Assembly: GCF_009870125.1 (NCBI RefSeq) | Contig: NC_046679.1 | Span: 19,406,001 to 19,470,000, forward strand | DNA length: 64,000 bases | Direction of reading: 5' to 3' | DNA from: Drosophila pseudoobscura | Taxonomy: Eukaryota > Arthropoda > Insecta > Diptera > Drosophilidae | Part shown: positions 9,872 to 22,181 of the stretch, one piece after another | Layout: each line of letters begins with the position of its first letter | Position numbering within the stretch: position 1 is the stretch's first letter | Translations under genes and position numbers: made by a program | The notes under the pieces: generated by a model | What the model was told of the DNA's origin: nothing | What the model saw: the letters and a program-made list of their open reading frames with translations, nothing else | Databases searched by the model: none

Positions 9872-11409
9872 ATGGCGCTGCTCCGGAACATTTCAAACAG
9901 CTTTTGCAGCAGCTTTCGGCGATATGCCAGTAGCGGTTGCACCATATACAGCCTCAGCTCGGGCCACGTCAAGTGCGGCGTTTCCGTGATACGCGTATCC
10001 GGTCCACAGACAAAGAGGGCGCTGCGCGCCATCGTTGGATGCAACGATTATGAGCCCAAGGCCCGGCAGGCGTACCTAAAGTCGTTTTTCCATCCCATCA
10101 GCAAGGAAATGATCGACAGGGGGCTGCTGCTCTGGTTCCCTGGTCCAGCCTCCTTCACCGGCGAGGATGCTTGCGAGTTTCAGGTGCACGGCTCCCTGGC
10201 CGTCATAGCGGCCATGTTGGATGCCCTTGGGCGCCTGGACGGACTGCGACCGGCCGAGCCTGGAGAGTTCACGAAACGTGCGTTCTTTGGCGGTAAACTG
10301 GACCTAACGGAGGTAGAGGGACTGGCGGATCTCATTCACGCCGAGACCGAGGCACAAAGGAAGCAAGTGAGATTATCGGCAAACAATGAATAAACATTTC
10401 CTGACACTCCTTTCTCTTTCAGGCACTGCTCCAGAGCACGGGAGCACTGGGCCGCCTATACAACAAATGGCGCAAGCGACTCATCCGATGTGCCGCCCAC
10501 TTGGAGGCCTACATAGACTTTGCCGAAGAGGAGCAAATCGAGGGCGGCGTCATACTGCAGTTGACCAAGGAACTGAAGGCTGTGAGAGGCGAGATCCGCA
10601 ACCATTTGAATGATCAGCGGCAGGGCGAACTGCTGAGGGATGGTGTGCGTACCGTCATCATCGGAGCACCCAATGTGGGCAAAAGCAGTCTGCTGAACCT
10701 GCTCTGCCAGCGATCTGTTTCAATTGTGACCGAGCAGGCGGGCACAACGCGCGACATTATAGAGACAATGCACAACTTTGGCGGATATCCGGTGATATTT
10801 TCGGACACGGCCGGTCTGCGGAGGAACACAGCGGACAGCATAGAACGGGAGGGGATGGCCAGAGCAAAGAAATGTCTCGCCGAATCTGATTTAATACTGC
10901 TGCTGACCGATGCCATGGCCGTGAGGGAACTGGACAGCAATGAAACGGTGGCTGGTTACGTGGAGAGCTATCTGAACGAATTGGATATTGCCTCGGATCT
11001 GTGCAGCGGAAAGCGAGTGCAGCTGGTGGCCAATAAAACCGACACCCTATCACTGGAGGAGTGCCATCGCCTGGACAAGCTGAGCAACATTCTATCCATC
11101 TCTTGCCATAAGCCCGCCAATATGGCCACATTTCTCAACGCCCTCGAGCAGCAGCTGCAAGAGCTGTGCGGCACACCAAGGGCCGAGCATCCGCGCATCA
11201 CGAACACGCGCTACCGCCAACAACTGGAGCGGTGCATTGAGAACATCGACATATTTCTTAGAGATTACAAGCCAGATGTTTTCCCCGACATGGCCATTGC
11301 AGCTGCAAAGCTGCGAAATTCTGTCCGCTGCATCGAACGCATCACGGGTCACGTCAGCTGCGAAGACATACTGGACGTTGTATTCAAAGACTTTTGTATT
11401 GGTAAATGA
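9872..11409 (+). CDS. GTPBP3: tRNA modification GTPase GTPBP3 (MnmE/MSS1), mitochondrial
   Basis: Two exons (9872-10366 and 10423-11409) give 493 residues. The enzyme works with MTO1 (GidA) to modify the wobble uridine of mitochondrial tRNAs. The N terminus (about residues 1-25, rich in Ser, Arg and Phe) looks like a mitochondrial presequence. The MnmE N-domain follows, including [18 protein letters not shown] and [22 protein letters not shown], which form part of the folate-binding dimer. The G domain has GAPNVGKSS at 246-254, TTRD, DTAG at 293-296 and NKTD at 369-372. The C terminus ends in FCIGK, whose Cys is the conserved MnmE cysteine. All catalytic motifs are intact and the length is normal. 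It should be the orthologue of D. melanogaster CG18528, by memory. Confidence 0.95.
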
Positions 11410-11951
11410 CTTGATATTACAATAGATAAGGTGTACATAGCTCCTAAGCGCAAAGTCTGCAATAATTTGTAAAATAAAAGTATTTGAACTTGAATTTAAA
11501 ATTTCTAACTTAACGATGATTCTTGTAATGGTATAGCCGTTTGGTAAAATCATGCATGAATACTCGAACACTCGAATAAAAAGGAGTTCTTAAAATGATA
11601 CAATCTTGTAGAAAACTGATTTATCAGTTGGATAAAATTAGCCCGAATATCTAAAATAAGGAATATGATTTCCGATCATGGACTGGGTACATTAACCCAT
11701 TGTTGACCAGTGAGTATTCAAGTACACTCCACGAAAATTATGAATCTTGAATAATTTTAGCTCATTTCCAGTGAAAGTTATCGTGGTCTTTTTTAAAGTT
11801 AAGATGGATCTAAAAGTAGGATTATTATTATTATTTGTATCCAGTTTAACTAAAGGGGGTATAAGTGGGCTAACTTCGCTTTTCATCGGTATATTTACAT
11901 TATACGATAAAAATTTTGTTTACGTGTTTCACAAGATTTATTTCGTTTAAA
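11410..11951. other. Intergenic region GTPBP3 to Golgin84
   Basis: The GTPBP3 3' end with an AATAAA near 11473 is followed by AT-rich sequence and the 5' flank and leader of Golgin84. Short frames are present but none has coding-like composition. No RNA gene or mobile element was seen. Confidence 0.45.
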
Positions 11952-13556
11952 ATGTCATCCTGGATCACAGGATTGGCAGATAAGGCCGAGAACATTCTGA
12001 ACAAGATCGACCAGAATGCGGCCACGGCCCTGCAACTGGAAACGACAGCGTTGGTCACCGGGGATACCATCAATGCCATGAAGAAGAGCATGACCAGCAG
12101 CACCAACTCTTTGTCCCTGAAGTCGACGACGCTGTCCCCAGCGAAGCGATCGAGTGCTAGCCCCAGCAATGCTTCCAGCGTGAAGAGCGATCAAGGCGCC
12201 TCTGTGAGCAAAAGGATGACCACATCGGCCAGCTTCTCCACGAATCCGGATAGCCTAGGCAGCGCAATGGACACTCATGAGCTGGCGGCCTTTAAGATCG
12301 CCTTGAACGAGATCACCGCCGAGCGGGACGAGCTGCGAATGCGACTACACGAGCTGAACCACGACAGCGAGAACTTGGCCCTGCAAGAGCGCAGCCAAGA
12401 GCTAGAGATCCTGGCCCAGACACTGTCCGAAGAGCGGGACAAGGCGGTCCACGAGCTAAACGAGGCCCACACCGCACACATGGCGTATGTGCACTCCATC
12501 TCAGAGCTGGAAACGAATCTGGCCAAGTTGCAGCAGGAATACATGAGCGCTGCCCACAAACTACAGATGCAGACAAAGGAGACGGAACAGCATCGCCTCG
12601 AGTTGCACGAATACCGCACCAAGGCCCAGCGAGCCCTCCAGGCTAAAGATGCCCTGATAGCAGAACTCAAGGCGAAGCCCAGAGAAGAAGCGAGTGGAGA
12701 GGCCCATAACAGCGAGAGCCGTCTTCTACAAATCGAATACGATGCTCTAAAACAGGAGCTGGAGCATGCCCACGAAGAAGTGCTCAAAATGCGTCTGCAG
12801 TTGGAGGATAACGTTTCGCAGGAGAAGCAACGCGAACTGGAGCTCAGCTCTGCGCGTCAGCGGGAGGAGTCTCTGGCCAAGGAACTGCGACAGGCACGCG
12901 AATACAGTCTCACCTCCGAATCGGAACAGCGCATGCTCACCCAGGAGCTAGCCTCAATGCGACAGCAGCTTAGCAATCAGATGGCCGCTGCTGCCACTCG
13001 CCTGCAAGAACGGGAGCAACAGGTACAACAGCTGCGCCAGCGCCTCAGCGGTGAGGTCCACACCAGTGCCAAGAACGACTACGAGAGTCGACTGAAGGCC
13101 CTGACACAGTCGCTGGTCGAGCGCCAGGGTCTGCTGGAGCGCGTGACGGGCGAGAGGAATGCTCTGCGCCTGCAGTACGAAAACATGCAGACGCAACTGC
13201 AGCAGAACCAGCATTTGGTGCAGATTGAGAGCCAGAGAGGGAGTCGCCACACTATCCTCTCGAATAGCACAGATGATGGTGGGTAGCCCCTCATTCAGTT
13301 ATCAGGACTCTTAATCACAATTTTTCCAAACCATTCCACAGTCAAGGCCCAATTCCCGGTGCTGATGCATCCCAGTCCGTTTGATAATCGTGTGGCTCGT
13401 CGCTTCAAGCGTGCACTCCGCCAAGCCGACTCGGTTGGCATCCGCGTGGGCACCTTCCTGCGTCGCTATCCGATGATGCGTGTCTCTGTTATTGTCTATG
13501 TGGCGCTGCTGCATCTCTGGGTGATGTTCGTGCTGCTCTCGACGACGCCGAATTAA
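11952..13556 (+). CDS. Golgin84: Golgin-84 (GOLGA5 orthologue), Golgi tail-anchored coiled-coil tether
   Basis: Two exons (11952-13278 and 13342-13556) give 513 residues, close to the fly protein. The start MSSWITGLADKAENILNKID matches the conserved golgin-84 N terminus. A Ser/Thr-rich linker runs to about residue 105. A long heptad-rich coiled coil, full of Glu, Leu, Gln and Arg, covers about 115-435. The last exon encodes the conserved DNRVARRFKRALRQAD segment and a single C-terminal membrane segment at about 488-508, ending five residues before the stop. This is a tail-anchored tether that binds Rab1 and holds intra-Golgi vesicles in the family. Nothing is missing. Confidence 0.95.
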
Positions 13557-14130
13557 GCCGTAAGGTGGTAGGTTAATCTATTTAATTGAGCAATGGCTTT
13601 ATTTGCAAATATTTGTGTGTGTGTATTGTATTTAACTCTGCAGCCAAAATTGGGGGTACAGATACAACGAGGCTCTACAAGAGTACGAGTGTAAGTGTCA
13701 TGTTTCGGATTTGCAACAAGTTGTATATATCGTATCGTATATCATATATCGTATTTGTATCCTTGTATCGTGTGTATCGTGTTCTAAATTCAATAAACAT
13801 CCACTATGTACAGAAATCGCGATTGTTGTTTAAACACTAACAACATTTTTAAGCAAACAATTATAACAAGGGCCAAAAAATTCACACTACTAAGTTAAGT
13901 AAAAGAACGTTTCGTCACAGTTCAAATATTGCATACAGAATTTCCACTATCCATCCACTAAAGATCTCAATATATAGAGAGAGCTGTAAGTACTTGATAA
14001 ATGTGATTGGTTTGCATTGGTTTAACGCGGAAGTAAATAGAGAGACGAACAGAGAGAGTTGGCATCAGTAATAAAGGCTTTTGGGGCGATTCGCGTAGAA
14101 CGAACGCTAGATGCCCCTCAGGCGCTTATA
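13557..14130. other. Convergent 3' region between Golgin84 and C2CD5
   Basis: This 0.57 kb carries the 3' UTRs of both genes. It includes an AATAAA near 13790 for Golgin84 and low-complexity CGTAT/ATCGTAT repeats at about 13725-13775. No coding frame or RNA gene is supported. Confidence 0.45.
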
Positions 14131-17100
14131 TCAGTCATCAGAATAATAGCTCACATAAACGGCATCGCCCCCGATGCTAATCAAACACTGGCCCTAAACA
14201 AGACAAAGAAGAGTTAAACAGAGCTGGCAATAGCTTGAGCGGTAGTGGCTGTCTGCTTACCTGATTCTTGTGCTGATTATCGAACAATATTAGTTCGGTG
14301 ATGTAGAAGGAGACCATTGCGTTGCCCCCCAAAGATGCTATGTGTGCACGCACCACTGCCAGCAGTTCGGTGATGAACCCATGGACAAATCCACTAATGC
14401 CGCCAATCTCCCGTATGGAAGTGCTCTCCCTGATGAAGAAGAAGTTCAGGTTACCCAAATACTTTTCGATGCGGCCGCCGGGTATGAAACTCAGCGGCGT
14501 CAAATCCACTCCATAGCGATCGCGCAAGGGGAACTGTGTCAAAGAAAGGAAGAGGTCAAGCATGCTGTTTAGCTACCACTAGCATCTCCAATGGCTCCAG
14601 ACTTACATATCGATTCCTGGAGACTGATCCACCCAAGTTCAGCGACTTGACTCCTGTGGAGGACGGCGGCACTCCCGACGACAGATTGCCGAGCCGTGAA
14701 GGCGATGTTTTGCGCACTTTGAACGAGCTCATGCCAAACGGCGGTATGGCCGTGCTGGTCGGTGTCGGTGTATCCACCATTTGATCCTCGTCCAGGGGGA
14801 AAATGTAATCCTCTTCCTGCAGCATTCGTTTGCCATTTGCCAGCTCTGGCTGCGAATGAGCTGCGTGCACTATTGTGGCGGCCTCGTGGAAGCCGTTCTG
14901 CTGCTGAAGCTGTTGCACCGGTCGTCGACGGTATTTCATTTTGTTGGCATCGCTCAGTCCCATGGCCATGCCAGTGACCAGAAGTTGGATTTGATCCTAC
15001 AGCCATATAAATATATATAGTTTTATGTGAAAAGAGTATTGATCTTACCAAAGACCATGAAATCCCAAGATATTGCATCAGAAACATATTCCATTTCATT
15101 TTTCTAGGCGCGCGGTGTACTTGTACTTCAATTCTCTTTTGTGCGCTTCACCAAAAACTGTGCATAAGTTGCTATTGGGTTCTAGGGACTGACGGTCCGC
15201 TTTCAGAGAAAAAGCATAGGTGAAGAGAGAATTGAAACCCAGCAAGCACCCTCTGTCAGCGGGGCATCACGAAAAACCCCGCCATAGAACAGTTTTTTGG
15301 TATCGTCTCTCATGCAACATCTTTATATTGGTTTTACTCTTACGCACCGTCTCGGGTAGTTCCAGCCTGAAGCGTAGATCGCAGATGGCACAGGGTATCA
15401 TGGTGCGCAACTTGAAGTAGATGGTCTGCAGCAGACTGTGGAACAGAGAGCCAGATTTAGTGGGCACGTTTAACAGGGGGAAATCCCTACACTCACCGCT
15501 GAAAGTGCTTGGGGAACCCATTGACATTCTGCCCAACCTCAAGACGCGCCCGCCACACTTGTGTGAACATCTGTAGACTCTTTACCGTGTCCATTTCGAG
15601 CATGCCCGGCACCTGCTGTGTGTTGACCACGTGGAAGCCCTCTGGGGGATACGGTTCCATGAGCAGCGATATGATCTCCAGATCCTCTATATCATCCACC
15701 TCCAGGACACAGAGCTCTTTGTTTCCGCAATTCAAATCGATTTCGTTCATTTCCTCTTCGTCCGAGTCGTCTGTGTCCGACTGCTTATCGCCAGCGGCGC
15801 CACCAGAGGCTCCGGCTGCCGTTGCCGTTGCCGTATTTGCAGCCAAGTCGGGGTCCATGCTCTTCAGCTGATAGATCTCCTGATTGCGCTCGAACGTCTC
15901 CTGCAATTTCTTCTGCAACTCATTCAGCTTCTGTTTGTCCGTCCACGAGTTGCCGGCCACAATTTTCGGCACCTGTGGCACCGGCAGGGCCGTGAGGAAG
16001 AGTGCCGTGCCCGTGGCTATCAACGCTATCATGCGCTCACCAATAGCCACCTGGGTGCGCAGTCCGAAGATGGCATTCATGCCCTTGGCCTTGAGCTTGT
16101 TGATCAGCACGCGATGCAGTTCGTACTCGAGAAATGGCAGACCATCGGATATCTCTTTAGCATTCAGCTCGGCCCGGAGATCCCGTTTGGCGCGCACCAC
16201 CTGGGCCTGCATGAAGCATCCGCGCCCCGTGACCTGCATGTACTCGGGCACCTCCAGCGTTGCCAGCAGGACATCTGGCACGCGTCCCTTCCGGCATATG
16301 GCGCACTTCTTCATCTTCACATTGAACGGCACAGAACTGAGGTTGTAGGGTATGTGGCAGATGGCGCAGGCGTTGCGCGGTCCATTTAGCGGTGGCATGC
16401 CGTAACGCTTGCCCCCCGAACTGTTGCCGGTGCCCACCGAGCCGTTGTCCTTGCTAGCACTCGGCTCCCCGCTGCTGCTGCCATTTGCCTCGCGCTCCTC
16501 CAGGGAATTCGTCATGGCATTTCCCGTCGTCGCCTTCGCCATGGCGTACAGATCGGTTTGCGAGACCGAGCGATTGAACACCATGTTGATGACGGCAGCA
16601 GTTCCAGTGGCAGACAAAACACAGACGTCGTCGCTGCAAGCACTCAAAGCATGAGGATTATTTATGGAGACGTAGGAGAGAGATCTCTTACGATATGGTG
16701 GTGGTCTCAGCATAGCCCAGGACCACATTACAGCCCAGGGAGCGGGCATGCGAACGGATCTCCATGCGCAGCTCCGTCCACCAGCTGTCCCGCACTTCCG
16801 GCTCATCCGGATTAGGCACTCGCTCCAACAGCTTGACCGAACTGGCCGCCACCGTCGCCCCCAGGTGGAGGATGAAGCCCGTTGGGTATTTTGTCATGGT
16901 CAGAAACGGATACTCCAGCATATCCAGGCTATCCGCCGCGGTGCCTGCCTTGGTCCCAACAGCGGGCTGCGTTAGACGCATCATCGCCGTGGCGGCCACC
17001 AGACGCTCGCTGGCCACGCAAATTGAGTTTCCTGTGAATTGCATATTAAAAAGAGCCAAAAGATTAATGAAATATCGCTTAAATATCAGATTATAACCAT

Positions 17101-20100
17101 TTGGAACCAAGGAGCAAAGGCTGACACATAGAATACATTTATGTATATATTTACAGAGTTATCTTAAGTCTAAAGAATCGGATTCTCAGAAATGGTTGGG
17201 ATATGTATGCAATTAATGAAAGTTTTATCCCTAAATCGTTTATTGGTTCATAAACTGTACATTCGTGAAGATCTACACGTATCAGGATAGTTATAATCTG
17301 TTCTTTTCATTACTTTTATGTAGGGAGAGATTTGAAATTACCAAAATGTTTCTATAGAAACTTTATACCTTTCGTGGTATTCGGATCGTATGCTTGGATT
17401 ATAATCATGTAACACCTGATATCTATCACTAATTCCCTTCCTCTTCTCGAGGGACTAATCCTAACATACCTTTCCCGTAATTGGTATTCATTTGTGTAAT
17501 TTTTGATGCATGCTTAGATCTTTTAGTTTAATTTAGTTCTGATTTTCCTTGACCATTAGTCGAACATATATATTTCCTGCATGTCTGTACATTCAGTTAC
17601 ATATCACGCGTTATGCGGAAGCGCCCATCGGTTGGTTGGTCTAGAAGTAGACTGCGTAACAAGCAATCATTGCAGGTCAACGTCCTAAAAAATATTGTAT
17701 GAGGCATCACATCTGTATCCGTGTTATCCAACACGCGAGAGAGCTTCACAGCTACAGGATTTGCATTTGAAATTGATCCCTATACAGTCCCATTTGTTCC
17801 ATTAGGGCAAAAAATCCCTTAAAAGATCTTAGTTTAGGGAAAAATATATATGGCAGTACATCGAATGAACGGATGAAAAAATCGCAAGAGACAGCTTTAG
17901 TAAGGATTGAGGAGAGCACAATGAACAACCAGAGAGAGAGAGAGAGATACACAGATACAGTGAGAGGTAGAGAGGCAGGCAGAGGCACACTTAGACGACA
18001 CACAATTAACATCGAGAATGGACATCGAGAGAGTGTTAGGCAGAGAGTCACAGCTACTTACGCTTGCGATGAAGGAATGTAAAGGCTATGCCTGTGTTGG
18101 TGGAGTGCAGCAGCAGACGCAAAGAGAGAACGTTGAAAGAGACGTTTATCGTTTTTATCGGTTACTCAAAGAGAGACCAAACACACACAAGGGGCAGCAG
18201 CAGCAGTAGGTGGCAGGTGGAAGGTGGACTTATGGGGAATGCTTATCCTAGAGCCTTAGCTAAAGCCTTAACTAGAAGTAGTCCCCCAGTGACTGTCCCC
18301 GGACATACCTTTGGGCGTGACACTCAGATCGGAGTCGGAGGAACGACGACAAATCTCTCCAACGGTGGCCGGCACCATTGTGGTGGCCGTCGATGCGGTC
18401 GACGTGGAAGCACTATCAGCATTCGTTGCAGCCGATATCCCACTTTTGGACGGACTGGGCGTCATCTTAAGGCGACTGCTGTTCACCGGCGAGGGTAGGC
18501 GCCAACTTGCTGGCGTTCCTGGTGGTGGTGTGGCTTGAGCTGCGGCTGCACCTGCTCCTGATCCTGCAACTGCCTGCTGTTGGATGTCAGTACTGGACCT
18601 AGGTTGTTGTCGTTGTCGTGGTAGTTGTTGTTTGATGGCAAATGGAGCAAGCAATGATGATTCATTATTGTTGTTACTAAGGTTAGTACTATTAGAGATA
18701 TTTACAGAATGATCTAATTGGGCACCAATAACAAAAGGATTATTATAATCAAAGGAGGGGACTAGTAGCTCGGACTTTGTGGGTGTCTGGGGTGTGGGTG
18801 TCGAGGGGCAAACACGCAGCTCTGGTGCATTCAGCAGCAACGTGTTCGGCGGTGCAGGAGGTGCTGCTGCTTCAGTGCCTGTGGCTAAATGATTGAATGA
18901 AACACTTCGCTGCAAGATCTTCTCGTAGCTGGGCAAATGATTCAACTGCAGCATGGAGGAGGATGTATTCAGGCTGGATCCCAGCCAACCCTCATCGTTG
19001 CAGCAGGTCGGCAGTTCCGGATGTGAACTGTAGTACGGCTTCCGTTCCAGGGAGAGCGTGAAGGATGGATGCTTGGGCTTCAGCTCGAGCTCGCTAATCT
19101 TCGGCTTCATGTGCATCAACTGCTGAAGGCGTCGCGAGAAGCTCTTCAAGTCCTCCAGCAAGTTGTGGTGCTTGGGTCCCAGATCGGACTGGCTATTCTC
19201 GCAGCTGCGGGTCTCTCCCGGTCTAATCCAGTTGTCCTGAAGATTCTCTTCATCCAGGGACTCTTCCCCGTTGCTATCAGGTGGCAACAAGGCCATTTGC
19301 AATGACTCTTCCGAATCAGTGGAGTACGTGGAAGAGCGGCCGCTCTTCAGCTCCACTGGCAGATCGGGGGCTGAGCGCGTATTCTCCTGAAACTCCGTCA
19401 GTCCCGGGACAGTCAGAAAGCTTTGGCTGGCTGCCAAATGGCCAGGACGCACCCCCGTATCGTTGCTTATGGAGCGCACAATGTTCGGGGGACTGGCCTT
19501 CAGCGCGGCCATAGGCAAGCGCGACCTTCGACGCCGCTGACGAAAGCTGGGCGGGGCCGTTGCTGCTCCTCCGCTGTCGCCAAAGATGCTGCTCAGCGAT
19601 TGGGTGGCATTCTCGGGTATCTTCGGTTCGATGCGCTTGATCAGCGTGGCATACTTCTCGCTGAAGACGTTGCGCGAGGAGAGGGTCAGGCGGTGCATTC
19701 GATGCCTGAGCTTCTTCTCCCGGCACCGCTCGCCTCGCTCGTCCTCCTGCCTGATGAGATTCTGCATTAGATCCGCATCCTCCGTGTCACTGCTGCCACT
19801 TTCCAGATAGAACAACGTTGCTGCCGCTGCTGCTGCCGCGGCCGGAGTGGACACCGAGCTGGGCTGCCGGAATATGTTGAGACGATATTGAGGCGACCGT
19901 CCGGACAACGGCAGACTGTAGCTGCTGGCCCCCGCACAGTTGAGAAAGTCGAGATACTTTTGAGCCACTCTACTCGTAGATGGTGGAGCGTGGAGATGCA
20001 TTTTAAAACACAAAATACGATACGACAAAGAAAACAACAACGATATTTGGTGCGTGCAAAACGATACGACAAGGAGCGAGGTTTTTACAAAGAGATTTAG

Positions 20101-21278
20101 AGAGGATGAACCATTATCGAAGATTTGATTTTGGTGTAGGGTAAAGAATGTTCAAGAGAAGAGAAGAATTGCTTTAGAACATTGTTGGAAATTGGCACAT
20201 TTCTCGCACCTACAAAACGACTACGAAACGAAGATTAAAACACTTAAAAATACTTTTTTTTTCGTATGGATTCCAAGGAAAAAATAACTTGGTATCCATA
20301 TCCAATGGACAGTTCTCTGTGTGAAATACTCACTCCTCTATTAGCACGACATCTGCGCTACTTGGCTGACTGCTGCTGGTGTCCTTGATCAGGGTGACGG
20401 CTGTCCCCACGCCGCGGGCCACCACACCCACATCGCCCTCGAGGTCAAAGCATTGCGTATAGCCAATCACTGCATTGGCCCCCATATTGATGGCCTTCAG
20501 GCCCATTTTACGCTGCACCTGGCCGGAAAGCTTCAAGAAGACGACTTGGCGGGCCTCGTTAGAGGCGCGTGGTGTGCGTATTTTGTCAATCCATTGATAC
20601 TCCGGATCGTCGTTGACCACCAGCTCTTCGACAAAACCGTGTATAACCTGGGCGCGATACCCGAAAGGGACACATTGGGCTGCAAAAGAAACGGAAAGGT
20701 GATTTGAATTTTAAGAAATCGAAGACTCAGAAAAGTACACACAGTGGAAGAAAGGGATTCCGCAGGAGCTTTGACGAAACTTGTTGACATCCGAGAAAAG
20801 ATCCACCTTGACTATCACATTGATCTCGCCACGTATTCCGTGCATTGTGTCAAAGACTGGTATCCAACCGGAGAGGACAGTGCCCTTTCCGTGCGCTGCC
20901 TGACTAGAGCTCTCCAGGCACAGGGGATTCAAGCTAATGTTCACCTTGCCAATGGCATCGTTGGCCGAATACGTGTCGTAGTCCATCAGTCGTATCTGCA
21001 GGGGCTCATCCTGCAGTTCTGCATCATCCACTTCGAAGCGAAACCTTGAAACATGAGAGGACGCACGGGTGATTATGATGATACATTGATGGGGGGGGAG
21101 GGTTCATAACACACCAGTCTGTGTTCCATGTGGGATTCAGGCTCTTGCGGAACACGTCCGTCTTGTGGGTCACCGAGGCTAGCTTTATTTCCACAAACGC
21201 ATCCGTCGTTTCACTGCTCTTGTCCATGACAGGCAAATTGCGTGCCGCCTTGATTTTCACACCCACTTTGCCAGGCAT
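14131..21278 (-). CDS. C2CD5: C2 domain-containing protein 5 (C2CD5/CDP138 orthologue)
   Basis: The exons found are 21278-21115, 21044-20743, 20679-20334, a large exon 4 ending at 18309, then 17031-16692, 16633-15497, 15435-15348, 14996-14607, 14533-14261 and 14193-14131. All except the exon 3/4 joint are frame-checked. The N-terminal C2 domain (residues 1 to about 120) has the Ca-binding acidic loops (VMDKSSETTDAF and DYDTYSANDAIG). It is followed by the conserved HGFVEELVVNDDPEYQWID block. Exon 4 is a fly-specific, Ser-rich, disordered region ending SDSDLSVTPK, as in the human protein. Later exons encode NPDEPEVRDSWWTELR, a CxxC pair region and the C-terminal FIPGGRIEKYLGN and KNQGQCLISIGGDAV blocks. 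In mammals it acts in insulin-stimulated GLUT4 vesicle fusion. It is probably CG6454 of D. melanogaster. Confidence 0.92.
17032..18308 (-). other. Long C2CD5 intron with GA-rich tract
   Basis: This 1.28 kb intron separates the Ser-rich exon from the downstream conserved exons. It has clean splice sites (G|GTATGT donor and TTCACAG acceptor on the minus strand). It includes an (AG)n tract at about 17930-17950 and purine-rich sequence around 17880-18200. No coding frame with support was found in it. Confidence 0.6.
20002..20333 (-). promoter_or_regulatory. Candidate internal promoter and 5' leader of a short C2CD5 isoform
   Basis: Exon 4 contains an ATG at 20001 in a good context (AAAATG). The frame stays open from it through the donor at 18309, starting MHLHAPPSTSRVAQKY. 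Upstream, in-frame stops show that this ATG can only be used from a transcript beginning here or spliced to here. An isoform starting at 20001 would have 1327 residues and lack the C2 domain. No TATA box is evident, so the call rests on the coding pattern alone. Confidence 0.4.
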
Positions 21279-22181
21279 CTTGTCACGTCGCTCTCTCGTC
21301 CTTTTCACCAATTTGTTGCTAAATCTGCCAATCTATTTTCTTTAACTTGTGTTTTCCATTTTCCTAGTTATTAGTGTGGCTGCCATCGGGAGCTGACTAA
21401 ATACCACATGCAACGCTATAGAGATGGGAGTATAATAGCACATGGTCGTATGACACTATACCACTAACCATACACTACACTTTGCATCTAATAGCCACTA
21501 AAAATAAACAAGACTATGGGAGACCCGAAGCCGAAGACTACAAATGCCAGCGATTCCAAAAAACTCGTGCACCCATACATTAAAATACACTGAAATCACA
21601 AGAGAGAACAGAAACCAAACAAAACAATGCATCACTTATTTATAATCAAACTTATAATCACTTATTTTTGTGAGAACATATTGTGTTTGTTATACTAACA
21701 CATGTTAGCCGTTGCTTGGCTGGCTAGCTCAGGAAAAGACTCGTTTAATTTATTATAAATTTATTATCGTATTAATGACGATACTATTGAAACGCATATC
21801 GCGAAAGTGTGGCATCACTACAACAAAAATCAATAGTCGCCGCCATATTTTTTCACCAAAACTGCAGACTAAAACGCGCTTCAGAGTCCCAAATATGTTT
21901 AGTTAAATAAGTTAGTACAGATAAAAGATTGAGAAAAGTGATTATAGTGTGCTGTAGCACATAAGAGCGATACGAGAGAGCTCCATTATCCAAGTTGCAT
22001 GATATAAAACGCTTGGAATCGCATCTCCGGCATTTCTGTTCTTCTTCTTCTCTCATTCGTGCTGCTGCAGTGTGCGTCCGAGTCCCGCGACTGTGTGTGT
22101 GTGTTTCTGCGTGTGACTGTGTGTGTGCGTCCCAGTGCTGGTGTTTTTGTGTGATAATAAAATAATTGGTAGACGAGGAGC
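21279..22181. other. Divergent promoter region and leaders (C2CD5 / RGG gene)
   Basis: C2CD5 starts leftwards at 21278 and the RGG gene rightwards at 22182, so this 0.9 kb should hold both promoters. The right end is a pyrimidine- and GT-rich leader with (TG)n runs at about 22090-22130. Accumulated AT-rich sequence lies between. No coding gene is seen. Confidence 0.45.

Noticed and set aside
15631-16389. Plus-strand frame of 252 codons opposite C2CD5
   Set aside because: It lies wholly within a conserved C2CD5 exon on the other strand. Its composition is that of a reverse frame.
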